64,000 bases of DNA from Chamaelirium japonicum (GCA_947650365.1 OX393549.1:22283572-22347571); one strand, 5' to 3'; counted from the stretch's first letter, positions 1 to 12,156 are shown. Notes: generated by a model not told the origin, from the letters alone. Program-made: numbers and translations.

Positions 1-139
1 CCTTTTATTTTATATTTATCATTTTCCAGTGCCTTTTATTTTATTTTATACTGGTCATTTTCCAGTGCCTTTTATTTTCTTTTATACTGGTCATTTTCCA
101 GTGCCTTTTATTTTCTTTTATACTGATCCACTTCGAGTG
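1..139. repeat. 36-bp tandem repeat, about 4 units
   Basis: Four consecutive units (1-31 partial, 32-67, 68-103, 104-139) share the pattern CCTTTTATTTT...TCATTTTCCAGTG. The last unit is diverged. The array runs off the left edge of the window. No gene is associated. Confidence 0.9.
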
Positions 140-913
140 CCTTTTCTGTATGCTAACAATTGGTCATTTTTCCAGTTGTGCATGTTATAATTGTTGAATT
201 ATTGTAAATATGGGGGAGTAATGATGAGAATGAGTGCAGACATAAATACCCAGAGCAACACAGCTCCTCCTCCTCCTCCTCTCTCTAGGTTTCTCTTTAG
301 ACCTTTCTCCTCTGGAGTGTGAACAAGAGATATTGTGCAACTAGAACAATATATACAATGACCACAAAACAAGTCCTCTCTCTAGATCTATCGGTGCAAC
401 ATAGTTGTATGGGAGCCATTGGGCACCACAACCTTTTTCCTTTAGAGGTCCCTTTTCCACTTCCTTTATGTGAGAGTGCATGTGCGCATAAGGCAATTAA
501 GTTCCTCCTTTCTCTAGTTCACTTCTCTAACAAGATAGGGATTTGAACCGGGGTGTGGCACTACCTCTCGCATAAACCTTGAATGGAACTGTACGTGAAC
601 TGTTAGATGAGGAATGTCATTGCCCCTTATGTGAACTAGAAGCCAGATACACATCAGAAATATTTACACGGTACGGAAGATCACTACCCCGGCCAAAGTA
701 AGTTCCATTAGACTATACTAATTTGGCACCACCAGATTAAACAAATTATAGTTTAACGATAAATATAGCATCCATGAGATTGAATTATACTTTATTGAAG
801 CATTTTAAATCATTTGTTTTAGTATATGTTATCATTTAATCTTACTCACATTGTGAATAATGAAAATTGTATGGTTTGTGAGTGGAAATACCTGATGAAA
901 GTAACGGGCATCG
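140..913. other. Gene-free AT-rich stretch
   Basis: I see no coding region, RNA gene or transposon terminus here. A 75-codon open frame at 319-546 has no recognisable motif. The sequence is ordinary plant intergenic DNA. Confidence 0.5.
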
Positions 914-1288
914 GTTGAGATAAAATTTAGAAAAGTGTGACGACCCATTGATTGGGTAGGGGTCCCTCATGCATAATATAGGGCCGTGAACCCACTCATG
1001 CATAATCCGAATAAAATAGATAGTGCAACGGGGTTGGGCTGCGGTAAAGCCAAGACCTAAGAGTCCACCCCTGGGTAATGACCCCGAAAAGAAAAACTTC
1101 AGTTGAGATAGAATTCGAGAAAAGTGTGACTACCCACTGATTAGGTAGGGGTCCCATGTGCATGATATGGGACCGTGAACCCCTGCTTATGTATAATACA
1201 AATAATGTATGTAAGGCAACGAGGTTGGGTTGAGGTAAAACCAAGGCCTAGGAGTCCACCCCCGGATAATAACCCCAAAAAGCAAGAT
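914..1288. repeat. 188-bp tandem duplication
   Basis: The block 914-1101 is repeated at 1102-1288. Both copies share GTTGAGATA, AAAAGTGTGAC, TAGGGGTCCC and GAGTCCACCCC at a 188-bp offset. The copies are diverged by scattered substitutions, so the duplication is old. It contains no coding frame of note. Confidence 0.85.
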
Positions 1289-2130
1289 GGGCATAATATC
1301 CCGTAGTGAAAGACCAAGCCCCCTTTTGATTAATTGGGTTTACTGGTAGTGTGCCAGGGTTGCCAGTTGTCAAATTTGGTAGAATACCGACATGTTCACA
1401 AGTTATTTCAATTATATGAAATTCGTATGTTTCTTGTTATTGTTATTTCTCTGCAAGTCTGTTAAGTTATTTTCTATCACATGTTCTATTAATCAATTCA
1501 AACATATTTGTTGATATCATTCGAGACATATATTTATCGTTGCTAATATTTGTTTAGTATGGTGGTGGTTGTGGGCTTACAAAACCGCTTTTGGTTCCGA
1601 GGTATTTTTTATCCTTGTGAAAATGCCTTAGGTTGCAATGGAGGACCTGGTGCCCAGAGGAAAGGTTCGGAGCAGAGTCTAGTCATGCACGGTGATGAAT
1701 CGACAAGAATACTATCCTTATTGATGTAAATAATGAACATGTATAAATATTATGATATTTTGAGAATTCATGTTGTTGTGGTATACATAGAAGAGGGTGT
1801 TGCTTTGAACTGCTGCTTATTATGTTTCTCTTTATATTGAGAAGAAAGAAAAATATATTACCCTATTAACAATCCGTGCTGTGTGGCTTAGAAGTTTTTT
1901 TTTGGGCAGTCCTAGGTGCGTAGTGTTACACATAAGGTTGTCGTGGTTATGGCTGCAACATGTGGATATTTGTCGGGCAACCAATCGACAATGCGGACTA
2001 AATGCACTGTCGCAATAGCGACAGCGGGCAGCTACCATATGTTGTGTGACAAATAAAGTTGTTATTGCATAGATGGTGGTCAGAGGGAGTCTTGTTTAAA
2101 ACGTGGTAGGCCAAGGAGTGGAAGGGAGGG

Positions 2131-2175
<45 letters not shown>

Positions 2176-3146
2176 AGAGAAGAGATAGAGAGAGAGAGAG
2201 AGAGAGATGGATTGGGTTTGGGCATACATACATACATCGGAGGGTTGGGGAATGACACCAAACCCGTACAAATGGTTTACCTAGCTAGTCGGGTCCAGCT
2301 AAAACTAGGTTTGAGTTGGGGTTCAACCAAATGACAGCAAGAAGGGCTATAACAGTTTTCCATCGGATCAAAACTCTCATAAAGAAAAATTGGTCATACC
2401 TCCACAATCCGGAGCTCCAGTCGGGGCGCTACACAATCTGTTGAAAGGATCTAGCCATCTAGGGGCAGACCCATAAAATTTTCACTTCAGGGGGCAAACT
2501 AATAATATGCAAGTATCTACAAACCCGCACGCTTCCTATCCATTTTGATTCTCGTTAGGCGTCCAAGGTTTTGATTTCAGAAAAAAAAAAATACAAATTA
2601 TGGTTGTTCATGAAATGGGTTTTAATTTATTTCTTTGATACATGACCTTTAACACCCTAAAATTATTAATCTAATAAATTGGATCTCTTGAGGATGACAT
2701 GCAATAGTTATCTTCCTTTTATTTTATCTCATTTTCCTAATCATCAAATTTCTTTTTATTATAGAGAAAATGGTATTATTTACAGCCACTTCTAACAAAT
2801 ATTTAAAATGGATCTTTCAATCCTATTCTAATCCACATTGGGGGGGGGGGGGGGGGGGGGGGGGCATTGTCACAGATGTGGACGCAACCGCCCTAGTTTG
2901 TTGCTTAACTCCTACCGAATGGCCACAAGATAAAAAAAAACACATAAAATATCAGGACCTCGAAATCTCTGCAAATTATTATCACCCTCAACCTAAAAAA
3001 ATCTAACTATATTTATTGTCTACAATGCACCAAACAAAATAAACTAATATTTATGTTTATCTCCTAACAAATAAGTGCATGCTATGACAAATAAGCGCGT
3101 ACAGGCACGCTCACACCCACACACATGTATAGAAGTATATTATTAT
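1289..3146. other. Gene-free stretch with simple repeats
   Basis: No gene is supported. It contains a (GA)n tract at about 2131-2208 and a run of 25 G at 2840-2864. Serine/leucine-rich frames on the minus strand at 1998-2271 are only translations of the GA tract. Confidence 0.6.
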
Positions 3147-3504
3147 GGGCAAATTATAAAAACCTCTCCTGAAGTATACACCTCATTTCAGATTGGTACC
3201 TCAATTTTTTTTTTTAACAATTTTTAACAATTTGATTCTTGAACTATGCTCCATTTGTATTTAGCCCCCTATATCAACTTGCATTTCAAAAACACCCTTG
3301 TCCTAGTAAGTATAAGTTAAATATTCTACAACAATTTTAAGTCTTATTGGAAATTGATAATGACTTTTTTGGGATAAAAAGTTGACGGAGGGGGATAAAA
3401 GTAGATGGAGCATAGTTTAGGGATCAAATTGTTAAAAAAAAAAAGTTAGGGGATCAATATGAATCCTGGTGTTTAGTCCAGGGAAAGCTATTGTAATTTT
3501 CCCT
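3147..3504. mobile_element. MITE-like TIR element, copy 1
   Basis: The left end begins GGGCAAATTATAAAAACC. The right end, read in reverse, begins AGGGAAAATTACAATAG, giving imperfect terminal inverted repeats. A related copy lies at 60876-61220 with better-matched ends. No coding capacity and no clear target duplication. A non-autonomous DNA transposon is the best reading. Confidence 0.6.
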
Positions 3505-3609
3505 AGTATTTTTTTCCTCCACCAACAGAGGACAATTTGAAGTTATGGATACATGCAAGCCAAGCACTAATTATTTGATTTGACAAGTTACTCTCAACAT
3601 ATAAATTCA

Positions 3610-3695
3610 CTAGTGCAAACCCCCGGGCAAAGCCCGGGAGCCACAACCCCCCCCCCCCCCCCCCCCCCCCCCCTCCTCCTCCAAAAAAAGAAAAA

Positions 3696-3769
<74 letters not shown>

Positions 3770-3927
3770 TCCCATCCCGTATGGAAATAGTGCAAGACTT
3801 TCCGAAGGGAGAATAAGCGTCTCATGAGAACATGCCATGTGGTGTCTAGAGAGGTGCACAAGAGAGGGTTTTTCTCAATAGCCAGGGGTGCCACATACAA
3901 GGTCCTCGGTTTATATTATCGTATAGA
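3610..3927 (-). mobile_element. Non-autonomous Helitron, 318 bp
   Basis: Read on the minus strand, the element starts TCTATACGATAATATAAACC (TC end) and finishes with a hairpin CCCGGGCTTTGCCCGGG followed by CTAG. It lies exactly between A (3609) and T (3928), the expected Helitron A^T target with no duplication. Its interior is almost all simple sequence: poly-C (about 3647-3673), (AT)n (about 3699-3728) and (GA)n (about 3729-3768). It has no Rep/helicase and must have moved in trans. The 5' end matches the orphan Helitron start at 59239. Confidence 0.8.
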
Positions 3928-4398
3928 TTTTGGGTGTTATTATTGGCACCCACAAAAGTGATAGAGGCACCCAAATTAAAATTGAAACTTGCTTTTTGTA
4001 TCCCAGAGGCATCCCGAATTTATAGGTTTGAATTCTGGGGTCACCCAAAATGGAAACCGATCGATTGAAAAAACAGTTCAAGGGCACCAAACATTTTCTC
4101 CGTCTTCCTCCCATGTTCCATCACCTTCCTCCCCTCCTCGATCCAAGGTGATCTGATCCACCACTGCCTCTGGATTCCTCTTCTTCCTTTGATTTGTTTT
4201 CGCCTTTGCCCTTATTACTATTTTAATCCATCATTGGTATTCTCGCATTCCGTTCGGTAAGCAAATTCCATGTCAGTGGTCGCACTAACTTTGCCAACCC
4301 TAAGGCTTCTCCACCCTCATCGCTATCTCTACGGCATGGCCATCTTGCTCTAATTTGCCCCTCATTATGACTGATTCATCAATCTTGATGCCTCTGAT
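3928..4398. other. Gene-free stretch
   Basis: No coding region or transposon boundary recognised between the Helitron and the copia-type LTR. Confidence 0.5.
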
Positions 4399-4581
4399 TG
4401 TTGGGGATCCAGGTCCCCCAATGCCCCCACCCAAGTGTCATCTCGGGCACCGATCTTGGAACCCGTTGAGTCAAGCATGCACCACGGTGATTCGTCGAGT
4501 GCAATCGCGACTCGACGGGTTTCGAGAATGGGGGCTGCCCAATTCTCGAGCGAGGGCATACGGGGACCTGGATTCTTAACA
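4399..4581 (+). mobile_element. Copia-type LTR, 183 bp, with PBS
   Basis: The block starts TGTTGGGGATCCAGGTCCCC and ends GGGGACCTGGATTCTTAACA, so its termini are near-perfect inverted repeats of each other, as in some short LTRs. One base later (4583-4595) comes TGGTATTAGAGCC, close to the initiator-methionine tRNA primer-binding consensus TGGTATCAGAGC. This identifies it as a 5' LTR. No matching 3' LTR in direct orientation was found. A diverged inverted relative of its start lies at 24883-24991. Confidence 0.75.
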
Positions 4582-4595
4582 ATGGTATTAGAGCC

Positions 4596-5000
4596 AAGTT
4601 GGTGTGCAGGGATTTGACGTGGGTAGAGACATGGTGAAAGATAGTTTGAGAATCGATCAAAGTCAGTGGTACAAATTTCAGAATTAGAAGATGCGGATAG
4701 ATGGACTTCTTTTTGCCATCTAGGCGGAAAAAGCAGACAAGCTCGAGTGGAGTCTGAGAAAGGATTGGATGACTCTTGACATCAGGGTATTGATTCACTT
4801 TTCTCAATCTTCAAAGATCTCCAATAAGAAGACCATTGTGGGTTTGAAGCTCGGGCAGGTTAGTATAGAGAAAGGTGGAACAAGTTCCGAAAAAGGTCGG
4901 GCTCCATGTTGACCAAAAGCAATTGAAGATGCTTAGGTCGACAGAATCATGAATCTGGTTAGGATCATTGGGATATATGATTGGTATCTCTTGGCGGCTA
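4596..5000 (+). pseudogene. Decayed copia gag remnant
   Basis: Downstream of the primer-binding site at 4583-4595, the plus strand from about 4668 translates with stops into a stretch resembling the start of a copia Gag. It shows KMRIDGLLFAI, then a lysine/glutamate-rich part, then WMTLDIRVLIHFS. Known families of this class have W/K-M-x-x-LL followed by a W...LD block, so the order fits. At least two in-frame stops interrupt it, and it fades by about 5000. It is a dead relic of the element whose 5' LTR is at 4399-4581. Confidence 0.5.
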
Positions 5001-5809
5001 CCGATGAGGCTAGGGATGTGAACTAGATAGAGGAGCCCGTGTGGTCACACAAGTCATGGTTTTGTAACCATGTGGGTGTAAGGGTAGAAAATAGCGAATG
5101 GAGGCAGACCTGTTGATCGTTTGAGGGTGTGGATGGTAAATGTTATAATTAATGGTGTTCGTCATGTTTCGAGTTTCGAGAGGCACCGATTTAAATCCCT
5201 ATTTTCCGGATTAGATACTTTGGGGTAAGGGACCACTGATTAGGTGGAGCCCTAAAAGGTTTGGATAGCACTCTTCGGTTTTGGAGGGAGTAGCAGTGGA
5301 GATTGGTACCTAGGTAGCAGTGAGTCTAGTTCTGAAAGCGGTGGGTTCGATGATTAGCAAGTTCACATGTGGAGCAAGCTCGTGTGAGCTGAATACCAAG
5401 ACAACGACAAGGGTAGTTCCTAAAGCAGTGGGTTCGACATAGAACAAGTCTGCAGGTGGAGTAAGCCTGTGTGCAAGAAAGATGAAGAAGAAGTGGGTTA
5501 AAGTTCATAATCTATATGCAAATTGGACTAGGTTGATTCATCAAATCTAGGTGATTGGGCACTCAGTGTAGGGTGCAAAGGTATGCGATAAGGTAATGGA
5601 TTATTACAGGCTCATGTAGTGACGACGACGATGGCGTGGAAGAATTTTTGGGGCATTGGGCTTCATAGGGGCAAGGTGGAGATTGGCTTCGTAGGGGGAA
5701 GGTGGAGATAGATTGCACGCGATAGCAGACGGGAGCCCGAGAGCTGGATTGTGGGTGCCTCGGCGCCAATCCTGGTTGCAGGTTGGCGGTGGTTTTTGTA
5801 TTGGCGCCC
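5001..5809. other. Gene-free stretch with diverged short repeats
   Basis: No gene recognised. An imperfect tandem pair sharing AAAGC(A/G)GTGGGTTCGA and GTGGAGCAAGC/GTGGAGTAAGC lies at about 5330-5480. It may be the decayed interior of the copia element whose LTR is at 4399. Confidence 0.4.
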
Positions 5810-6493
5810 AGGTGCCCATTTTGGACGCCCGAGCTCTAGGTTTTCTGCACGTGGGTGGGGTTTGGATTGATTTTTTGGTCGTGGGATCAGCGTTTTGGCC
5901 AAATTTTGAGTGATCTTTTGGTCTCGAATTGCCAAGTGGTTGCTCTATTTAAGGGAAGTATGGGGAGGCTTTAGGGTGTATGTGGGGGGAAATTTTCGAG
6001 CCGCCTTGATTGAGAATCCCACCCCACAGCCTTGATTGAATTTGATGGTTTGTAGAGTTAGAGAGATGGGAGAGTAGATAAAGAGAGTAGGAAGTGATGA
6101 CACAATGATTGGTGACGGAGTTCAGTCTTACGACCTACGTCTCCGGGCGAGAGGTGCTCATTTTGGACGCCCGGGCTCTAGGTTTTCTGCACGTGGGTGG
6201 GGTTTGGATTGATTTTTTGGTCGTGGGATCAGCGTTTTGGCCAAATTTTGAGTGATCTTTTGGTCTCGGATTGCCAAGTGGTTGCTCTATTTAAGGGAAG
6301 TATGGGGAGGCTTTAGGGTGTATGTGGGGGGAAATTTTCGAGCCACCTTGATTGAGAATCCCACCCCACAGCCTTGATTGAATTTGATGGTTTGTAGAGT
6401 TAGAGAGATGGGAGAGTAGATAAAGAGAGTAGGAAGTGATGACACAATGATTGGTGATGGAGTTCAGTCTTACGAGCCACCTGATCTTCACTA
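5810..6493. repeat. 342-bp tandem duplication spanning an LTR end
   Basis: The segment starting at 5810 recurs at 6152 with a 342-bp offset. Each copy contains host flank (GGACGCCCGAGCTCTAGG or its GGGCTC variant), the target duplication GTGTA, and the start of the LTR at 5981 and 6323. The first LTR copy is truncated at about 6151-6158. The junction falls on AGGTGC, which occurs both in the host flank (5810-5815) and in the LTR, so unequal exchange at a short homology is the likely cause. Confidence 0.85.
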
Positions 6494-6913
6494 TAATTTG
6501 AGTAAAATGAGGGATGAGCGTTCTCTTGACAGGCCAAGAGAAGCTTCGTACAGTGGGGTTGCACGGAGCAACTAGAAGAGTACAAGAAGGAGAGAATTGA
6601 GCTCTAGCACTTGCTCTGGAATCCTCCTCCTCTAATTGAATGACCAACCCCCTCCCTGGATGCCTTGGGGGTCCTTTTATAGCGTAGGCATGTGCCCGAT
6701 ATGGTAGTGATGACGTGGCACTGATGACGTGGTACTGGTTCTGGGCCTCCTTGCTAGGCCTTTATTGGACCGTTGTTCGGGCCCAAAAAGGGGAAGGGCT
6801 TGATCTGCGAGCCCCATAGAGTGAGCCCATGAACCTGGGCGGGCTTACCCACTTGGGCCGTTACGCGGGCCCATGCCGCTCTGATCCGATCCGGTACAAT
6901 TTTTGCACCCACA
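6323..6913 (-). repeat. 3' LTR of the gag-only element, 591 bp
   Basis: On the plus strand it starts TGTGGGGGGAAATTTTC and ends TTTTGCACCCACA, which in element sense gives TGTGGGTGCAAAAATTG...CCCCACA. Relative to the other LTR it lacks 22 bp near 6475 and has an extra 14 bp (a duplicated CACTGATGACGTGG) near 6718. Confidence 0.85.
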
Positions 6914-7039
6914 GTTACCCCCTCCTAGTCGGGTCAGGATCCCTTGGGTCGGCTGGGATTCCAAGGTGCAAACGCCTCAGGATTCTGGCATGGTTGACAA
7001 GGGCCGTCGGTGTCGCGATTCGTATTAGCAGAGTCTCCT

Positions 7040-7865
7040 TCTGCCGATGCCGAGACCCTTTTGGCGCGAGCCAAAAAGTCTCAGTTTTGCAAGTGGGCGT
7101 ATCAGAAGAAGCAGTGTGATTTCCGACCGAGAGAATACCGAGAGGATATCGAGAGGGTACCGAGACCCTTTTGCCTTTTCCCGACCGAGAGGATGCCGAG
7201 ACTCCTTTGCCTTCTGCCGACGCCGAGACCCTTTTGGTGCGAGCCACAAGGCCTCGGTTTTGCGAGGAGGCGTTCTCGAAAAATTAGTGTATTTTCTGAC
7301 CGAGAGCGTACCGAGACCCTTTTGCCTTTTCCCGACCGAGAGGATGCCGAGACTCCTTTGCCTTCTGTCGACGCCGAGACCCTTTTGGTGCGAGCCAAAA
7401 AGTCTCGGTTTTGCGAGGAGGCGTTCTCGAAAAATTAGTGTATTTTTCGACCCAGAGTATACCGAGAGGGTACCGAGACCCTTTTGCCTTTACCCGACCG
7501 AGAAGATGCCGAGACTCCTTTGCCTTCTGCCGACGCCGAGACCCTTTTGGTGCGAGCCAAAAAGTCTCGGTTTTGCGAGGAGGTGTTCTCGAAAAATTAG
7601 TATATTTTTCGACCAAGAGTATACCGAGAGGGTACCGAGACCCTTTTGCCTTTTCCCGACCGAGAGGATGCCGAGACTCCTTTGCCTTCTGCCGACGCCG
7701 AGACCCTTTTGGTGCGAGCCAAAAAGTCTCGGTTTTGTGAGGAGGCGTTCTCGAAAAATTAGTGTATTTTCCGACCGAGAGTATACTGAGAGAGTACCGA
7801 GACCCTTTTCCCTTTTCCCGACCAAGAGTATACCGAAAGGGTACCGAGACTCTTTTCTTGCTGTC
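7040..7865. repeat. 162-bp tandem array, about 4.5 units
   Basis: Units begin near 7159, 7310, 7472, 7634 and 7796 with ACCGAGACCCTTTT; successive offsets are 151, 162, 162 and 162 bp. Each unit contains GACCGAGAGGATGCCGAG and AAAAAGTCTCGGTTTTGCGA. Because 162 is a multiple of three, long open frames (up to 289 codons) appear on both strands. They are a by-product of the periodicity. Confidence 0.9.
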
Positions 7866-8440
7866 CTGGTTTTGCACAGGAGATCCACGGTGTTTTTATT
7901 GTTACAAGAGATATAGAAATCCAAATGCCTTCAAACTAGATTCAAAAGTTGTGTATCAGAGTTCTTTATATACAGTCCAAATTTCAACCTAATCGGAGTT
8001 CGTGACCAAAAGTTATGGCCGTTGTACCGAAGCCTCTCTGAGCAGATCCGCTGTCCAGATTTTGTGCTGAAGATCAATGATGTTTCTATTGTTGCAAGAG
8101 CTATAGAAGTTCAAATGACCTCAAACTAGATGCAAAAGTTGTGGCTCGTAGTTCTCTATTTACAGTCCAAATTTTAGCCCAATCGAAGTTCGTGGCCAAA
8201 AGTTATGGCCGTTGTACCGAAGCATCTCTGAGCAGATCCGCTGTCCAGATTTTGCACTGAAGATCAACGATGTTTCTATTGTTGCAAGAGCTATAGAAGT
8301 TCAAATGTACTCAAAATAGATGCAAAAGTTGCAGCTCATAGTTCTCTATTTACAGTCCAAATTTCAGTACAATCGGAGTTTGTGACCCAAAGTTATGGCC
8401 GTTGTACCGGAGCCTCTCCGAGCAGATCCGTGCTAGGCTG
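7866..8440. repeat. 190-bp tandem array, three units
   Basis: The marker AGTTATGGCCGTTGTACCG recurs with 190-bp offsets near 8011, 8201 and 8391. Other shared blocks are GAGCAGATCCG and ATTGTTGCAAGAGCTATAGAAG. It abuts the 162-bp array and is noncoding. Confidence 0.88.
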
Positions 8441-8733
8441 TTGTAGACACCGAGACCCCCTCCCCTCTCGGTTTTTGACGAAACCGAGGGGTGGGCTGTT
8501 GTTGATGCCGAACACCCACCCTCTCGGTTTTTTGACGAAACCGAGAGGTGGACTATTATTGATGCCGAACACCCCGACCCTCTTGGTTTTTTTGATGAAA
8601 CCGAGAGGTGGACTGTTGTTGGTGCCGACACCCCCTCCCCTCTCGGTTTTTTGCAAAACCTAGAGGTAGGCTGCTGATGGTGTGTCATCACCCCCTCCAC
8701 ACTCGATTTTTTATGCAAAACCGAAGGGGGGCT
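8441..8733. repeat. CTCGGTTTTT-GAAACCGAG array, left part
   Basis: Units of roughly 60-65 bp contain CCCTCTCGGTTTTTTGACG followed by AAACCGAGAGGTGG, so each can form a short hairpin. The same array resumes at 12157-12540 beyond the nested insertion. This shows the two parts were once continuous. Confidence 0.85.
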
Positions 8734-11700
8734 TGTCACGCCCCAGAAATCTGTAGACCGATTCCTGGGGTGTGAGGTGAGAAAGGAAGAGGGTTATGGG
8801 TATGGTTACTTAACTATGCCAATTTAGGATTCTCACTGGGCTCTTTCTACGCTCACACACAAGCAAATGAAAGAAGGGGGAGAAACAAAGATCAGGCTCG
8901 ACCTTTAAAAGGGATATCCTTTCAGTACATGCGACTCAACGGTGTCACAACATACTGACAGAATATACTCTAAAGGAGTACGCGGCTCAAGCCTCCGACA
9001 GCGAGCCGAGTATCTCACCCGCTCCCGAACACTCGGTGCATCTGTTTGGAGATCCTATCCACTGGGCTTGTCAAATTAGGTCAATTATTCGTCTTATATT
9101 TTTGTGGTGATCTAACCTAGGCTTGGGGCCTTGAGGAGAGGCCTACCCAAAGAAATTCAGCTGGCACATTACCACTTATCACACTAGTTACCTAATAATA
9201 GAAGTCTTATTCCAATCCACTAGATTACATCGCAAGAAAGAGACTACTGATAAAACGACATACTAGAATTAAAAAGGAAAAGGCTGCAACCCTAAACTCG
9301 TTCTCGGACTCCTACTGCTGCTCCGATGCCTCAGCTCCTGCAGAAGAGTCTACTCGTGGGAATGAGTAGCCCCCAAAAATATATTTGGGAGATTAGCCAA
9401 ATAAATGGCTAGTGACAAGCTAACAATTTTAATAACTAACAACGCTAAATTTTTAAGACAAATTACTGATTAACCTAATTGTCAAGCTATGTTCTCAAAC
9501 ACGTCCTATGTGTCCATGCAATTTCTATATTCACATGCAAATCCTACTGTCACTAGGTCATCGTGTGAACAGTCATACAATTCAAAATTTAATAATCAAA
9601 CAATTACACACTCATACATGAACCCCGGATATTTTGTTCAACCTGCCCCCGGTCGGGCATTACTATCGGGCCTTTTATTTCGATGTAGAGGGCCAACTCT
9701 CTTGCCGTGCATCCTCCAACACCATGCACAATTCACCCAGATGATCATAAGGGGTTTCCCGTCTTTCACGGTGGAGGTCTACCGCCCAACTTGCTTTACT
9801 ATGGGGACTTCAACTCCCCGGACAGGGTTGCTAGGCCAATCCCTACTCGAGGGCACCTCCTATTGGCTTTACCACAACCCTTGCCCATGACCCCTAACCT
9901 ACTTAACTTCGGTTGTACGCGCAAGGTGGTTCACGACCCTTACGCGCACGGGGTCTCTACCCTCTAACCAGGTAGATTAACAATAATTAACCTAACACAT
10001 GGCATTGAATGAACTAAACAGTGTTTAATCATTTTCAATGGATTACCCCGAGATTCGCACCCACTCACAACCCAGCATCATAATTAAATATTATAAAGCA
10101 CTCTCGCCCAAAATCCCTTTACTAGGGTTACCACGCTCACCTCAGGAGGGTGGGTCCCGATAATCCTTTAATTATTTCTTTATTCAAATTAAGGGAAAAA
10201 CCTAGCTATGGTGTCCATGCAAACAATATAATATTTATTATTAAATTATTAACTTTTTATGCATGCGTCGCCGGACTCGCGACTCCGCATGCAAGGCGGG
10301 GTCCACTCGACCACATGCGACGACGTCCGGCGGGACCCGCATGCAGCGTTATGGACACCTACCCTTAATTTCTATATCGACATTATTAATTATTAAAGAA
10401 AGCGTGCTGTGTCACCTGGTCGACGCACACGGACTCCTGTCTCTGGCCTCTGCTCCGTCCACGGCTGGATCGTCTCGGTACAAACTAGTAATTCAAACAC
10501 ACGAGCATAAATTAAAATCTAAGTCGGTGGGTCCCTACAAGGGTGAGAAAGCCAAGTCGGGGCTCGGTTCGTCTTTCGCCCGAGACGTCCTCGGGCTAGG
10601 GTTTTGGGTTCAGAAAGATAATTTACAAACGGACTCATAGGCCTTACCGAGTCTAAACTCGGATCGGATGTACTAACTAGTCTCGTTGGGTCGGATCTGG
10701 GAACGATCGGATGGGTACGAGGGTTGTTTGGGTGCGACCTTGTTTGGCTTGGCGAATCCACCATCGGGCCGACTGCCAACAACAAAACCACGAAAAAGAA
10801 AATAGAAATTTACCCAAGGTTTTCGGCGTCGGGTGCTCGGCCAAAACTGACAGGTCAAGGGTCATGCAAGGCCAAAGGTTGACTGGGTTTGTTGGGTCAT
10901 CGGGCACAAGGCACAGACATCGCAATGAAGGAAGGGACGGATCGATGGTGGCTAGTCGGGGGCTACAACCTGTCAAGCTACCGATAGCAAACCGTCGGCA
11001 ACCACGACGGCAAGTGAAAGGGGGTAGAACCTGGGTATTGGGTGGTCCGTGGGGCCTGGCCTGGCTGCGTCGAGCCTCGCCAGCTGCACGGCTGCCGGCT
11101 ACAAATCCAACGGCTATGGCCGTGTCGAAGGGGAACAACGACCAAAATTTGTCGGGGTTGATCTCAACAGAACAACAGAAAAAAGAAATGAAAAATAGGG
11201 GAAGATGGGAGTGCTGACCTAAATCGATGGGGAGTCGTTGGCTCCGGCTGCGACTCCTCCGGTCGGTTTTCCTCCGGCGGCGTGCGAGTAGAGCCCCACC
11301 GTAGGAGAGAGAAAACGAGAGAAATAGGGGAGATGATGAGGGAGATCGGAGAGGGATGAGGGGGATCGGCTGGGCTTGGGGGCTTTGATTTATAGGGGAG
11401 AGGGGCTGCGGTTATCTCGGAGGAGATCAGCTCGGGGCTAACGGGGAGATAAAGATGAGAGGGAAGGGATCGGAATTGAGGAAAAATCGGAAGGGGATCG
11501 GAATCGAGGGAATCGGGATTGAGAGGGGGTCGCGCAGGGGATCGGATTACAGGGGCTGCGGGATAGAGAGAGAGAGAGGGTCGGTTTTGAGAGATAGAGG
11601 AGGGAGGGAGAGATCGGGTTAGAGAGGGAGAGAGATGGGATCTGGGTGGGTTTCAGTTTTTTTTTTTTTTTGAAGGGAACGGCTGGATTGGGTTTCGGTT

Positions 11701-12156
11701 GGGTTGGGTTGGGTTGGCTGAATAGTTGAAAAGGGGGGGTTGGTTGAAAGGGTAGTGGGTTTAGATTTAGGTTTGTGTTTTTATTTTTTTTATTTTTATT
11801 TTTTTTATTTTTATTTTTTTTATTTTTCTCACCAACAAGCATTGCTCGCAAATTAAGCAAGGCTCGCACCCGGGCTCGCATCGCACCGAGACGGGCCGGT
11901 GCGCAAACTTCACGAGTCCGACAGACTCGCCTAAAAACCTTTTATTCTAGTTAAATTTAAATTATCAAGACAATCATGTCATGCCTCCAGCGTCGCCTAG
12001 CGACCCGGACCCGGGGCCCACTGCCCGGTCCAACTCGTGTTCAAACACACACCATCGACAGCCATAAATGCGAAACAAAACAATCAATTTAGCAACAAAT
12101 AAAAATAATAATAATATAACTGGGCTGCCCTGAAATTAAACGTACCGGTTATTACA
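8734..12156. mobile_element. Probable 3.4-kb solo LTR
   Basis: The insertion begins TGTCACGCCCCAGAAATC and ends CGTACCGGTTATTACA (TGT...ACA). It is bounded by a perfect 5-bp duplication GGGCT (8729-8733 and 12157-12161), inside the CTCGGTTTTT repeat array. It has no recognisable gag or pol, and I saw no internal pair of terminal direct repeats. A solo LTR left by LTR-LTR recombination is the best reading, though 3423 bp is very long for an LTR. The alternative is a noncoding element with unrecognised short LTRs. Open frames within it (e.g. 9489-9967, 10677-11217, 11438-11881) carry no recognised motif. Confidence 0.65.

Noticed and set aside
1998..2271. Ser/Leu-rich minus-strand proteins
   Set aside because: Translation of a (GA)n microsatellite. 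The same applies to frames at 3503-3900, 28922-29517, 33244-33491 and 36581-36811.
4399..4581. Short TIR transposon (MITE) instead of an LTR
   Set aside because: The tRNA-Met-type primer-binding site directly after it and gag-like remains favour an LTR. No target duplication flanks the block itself.
7047..7916. 289-codon plus-strand frame (and 197-codon minus frame) as a repeat protein gene
   Set aside because: The 162-bp period is a multiple of three, so open frames arise on both strands. There are no intron or start signals, and the frames end with the array.
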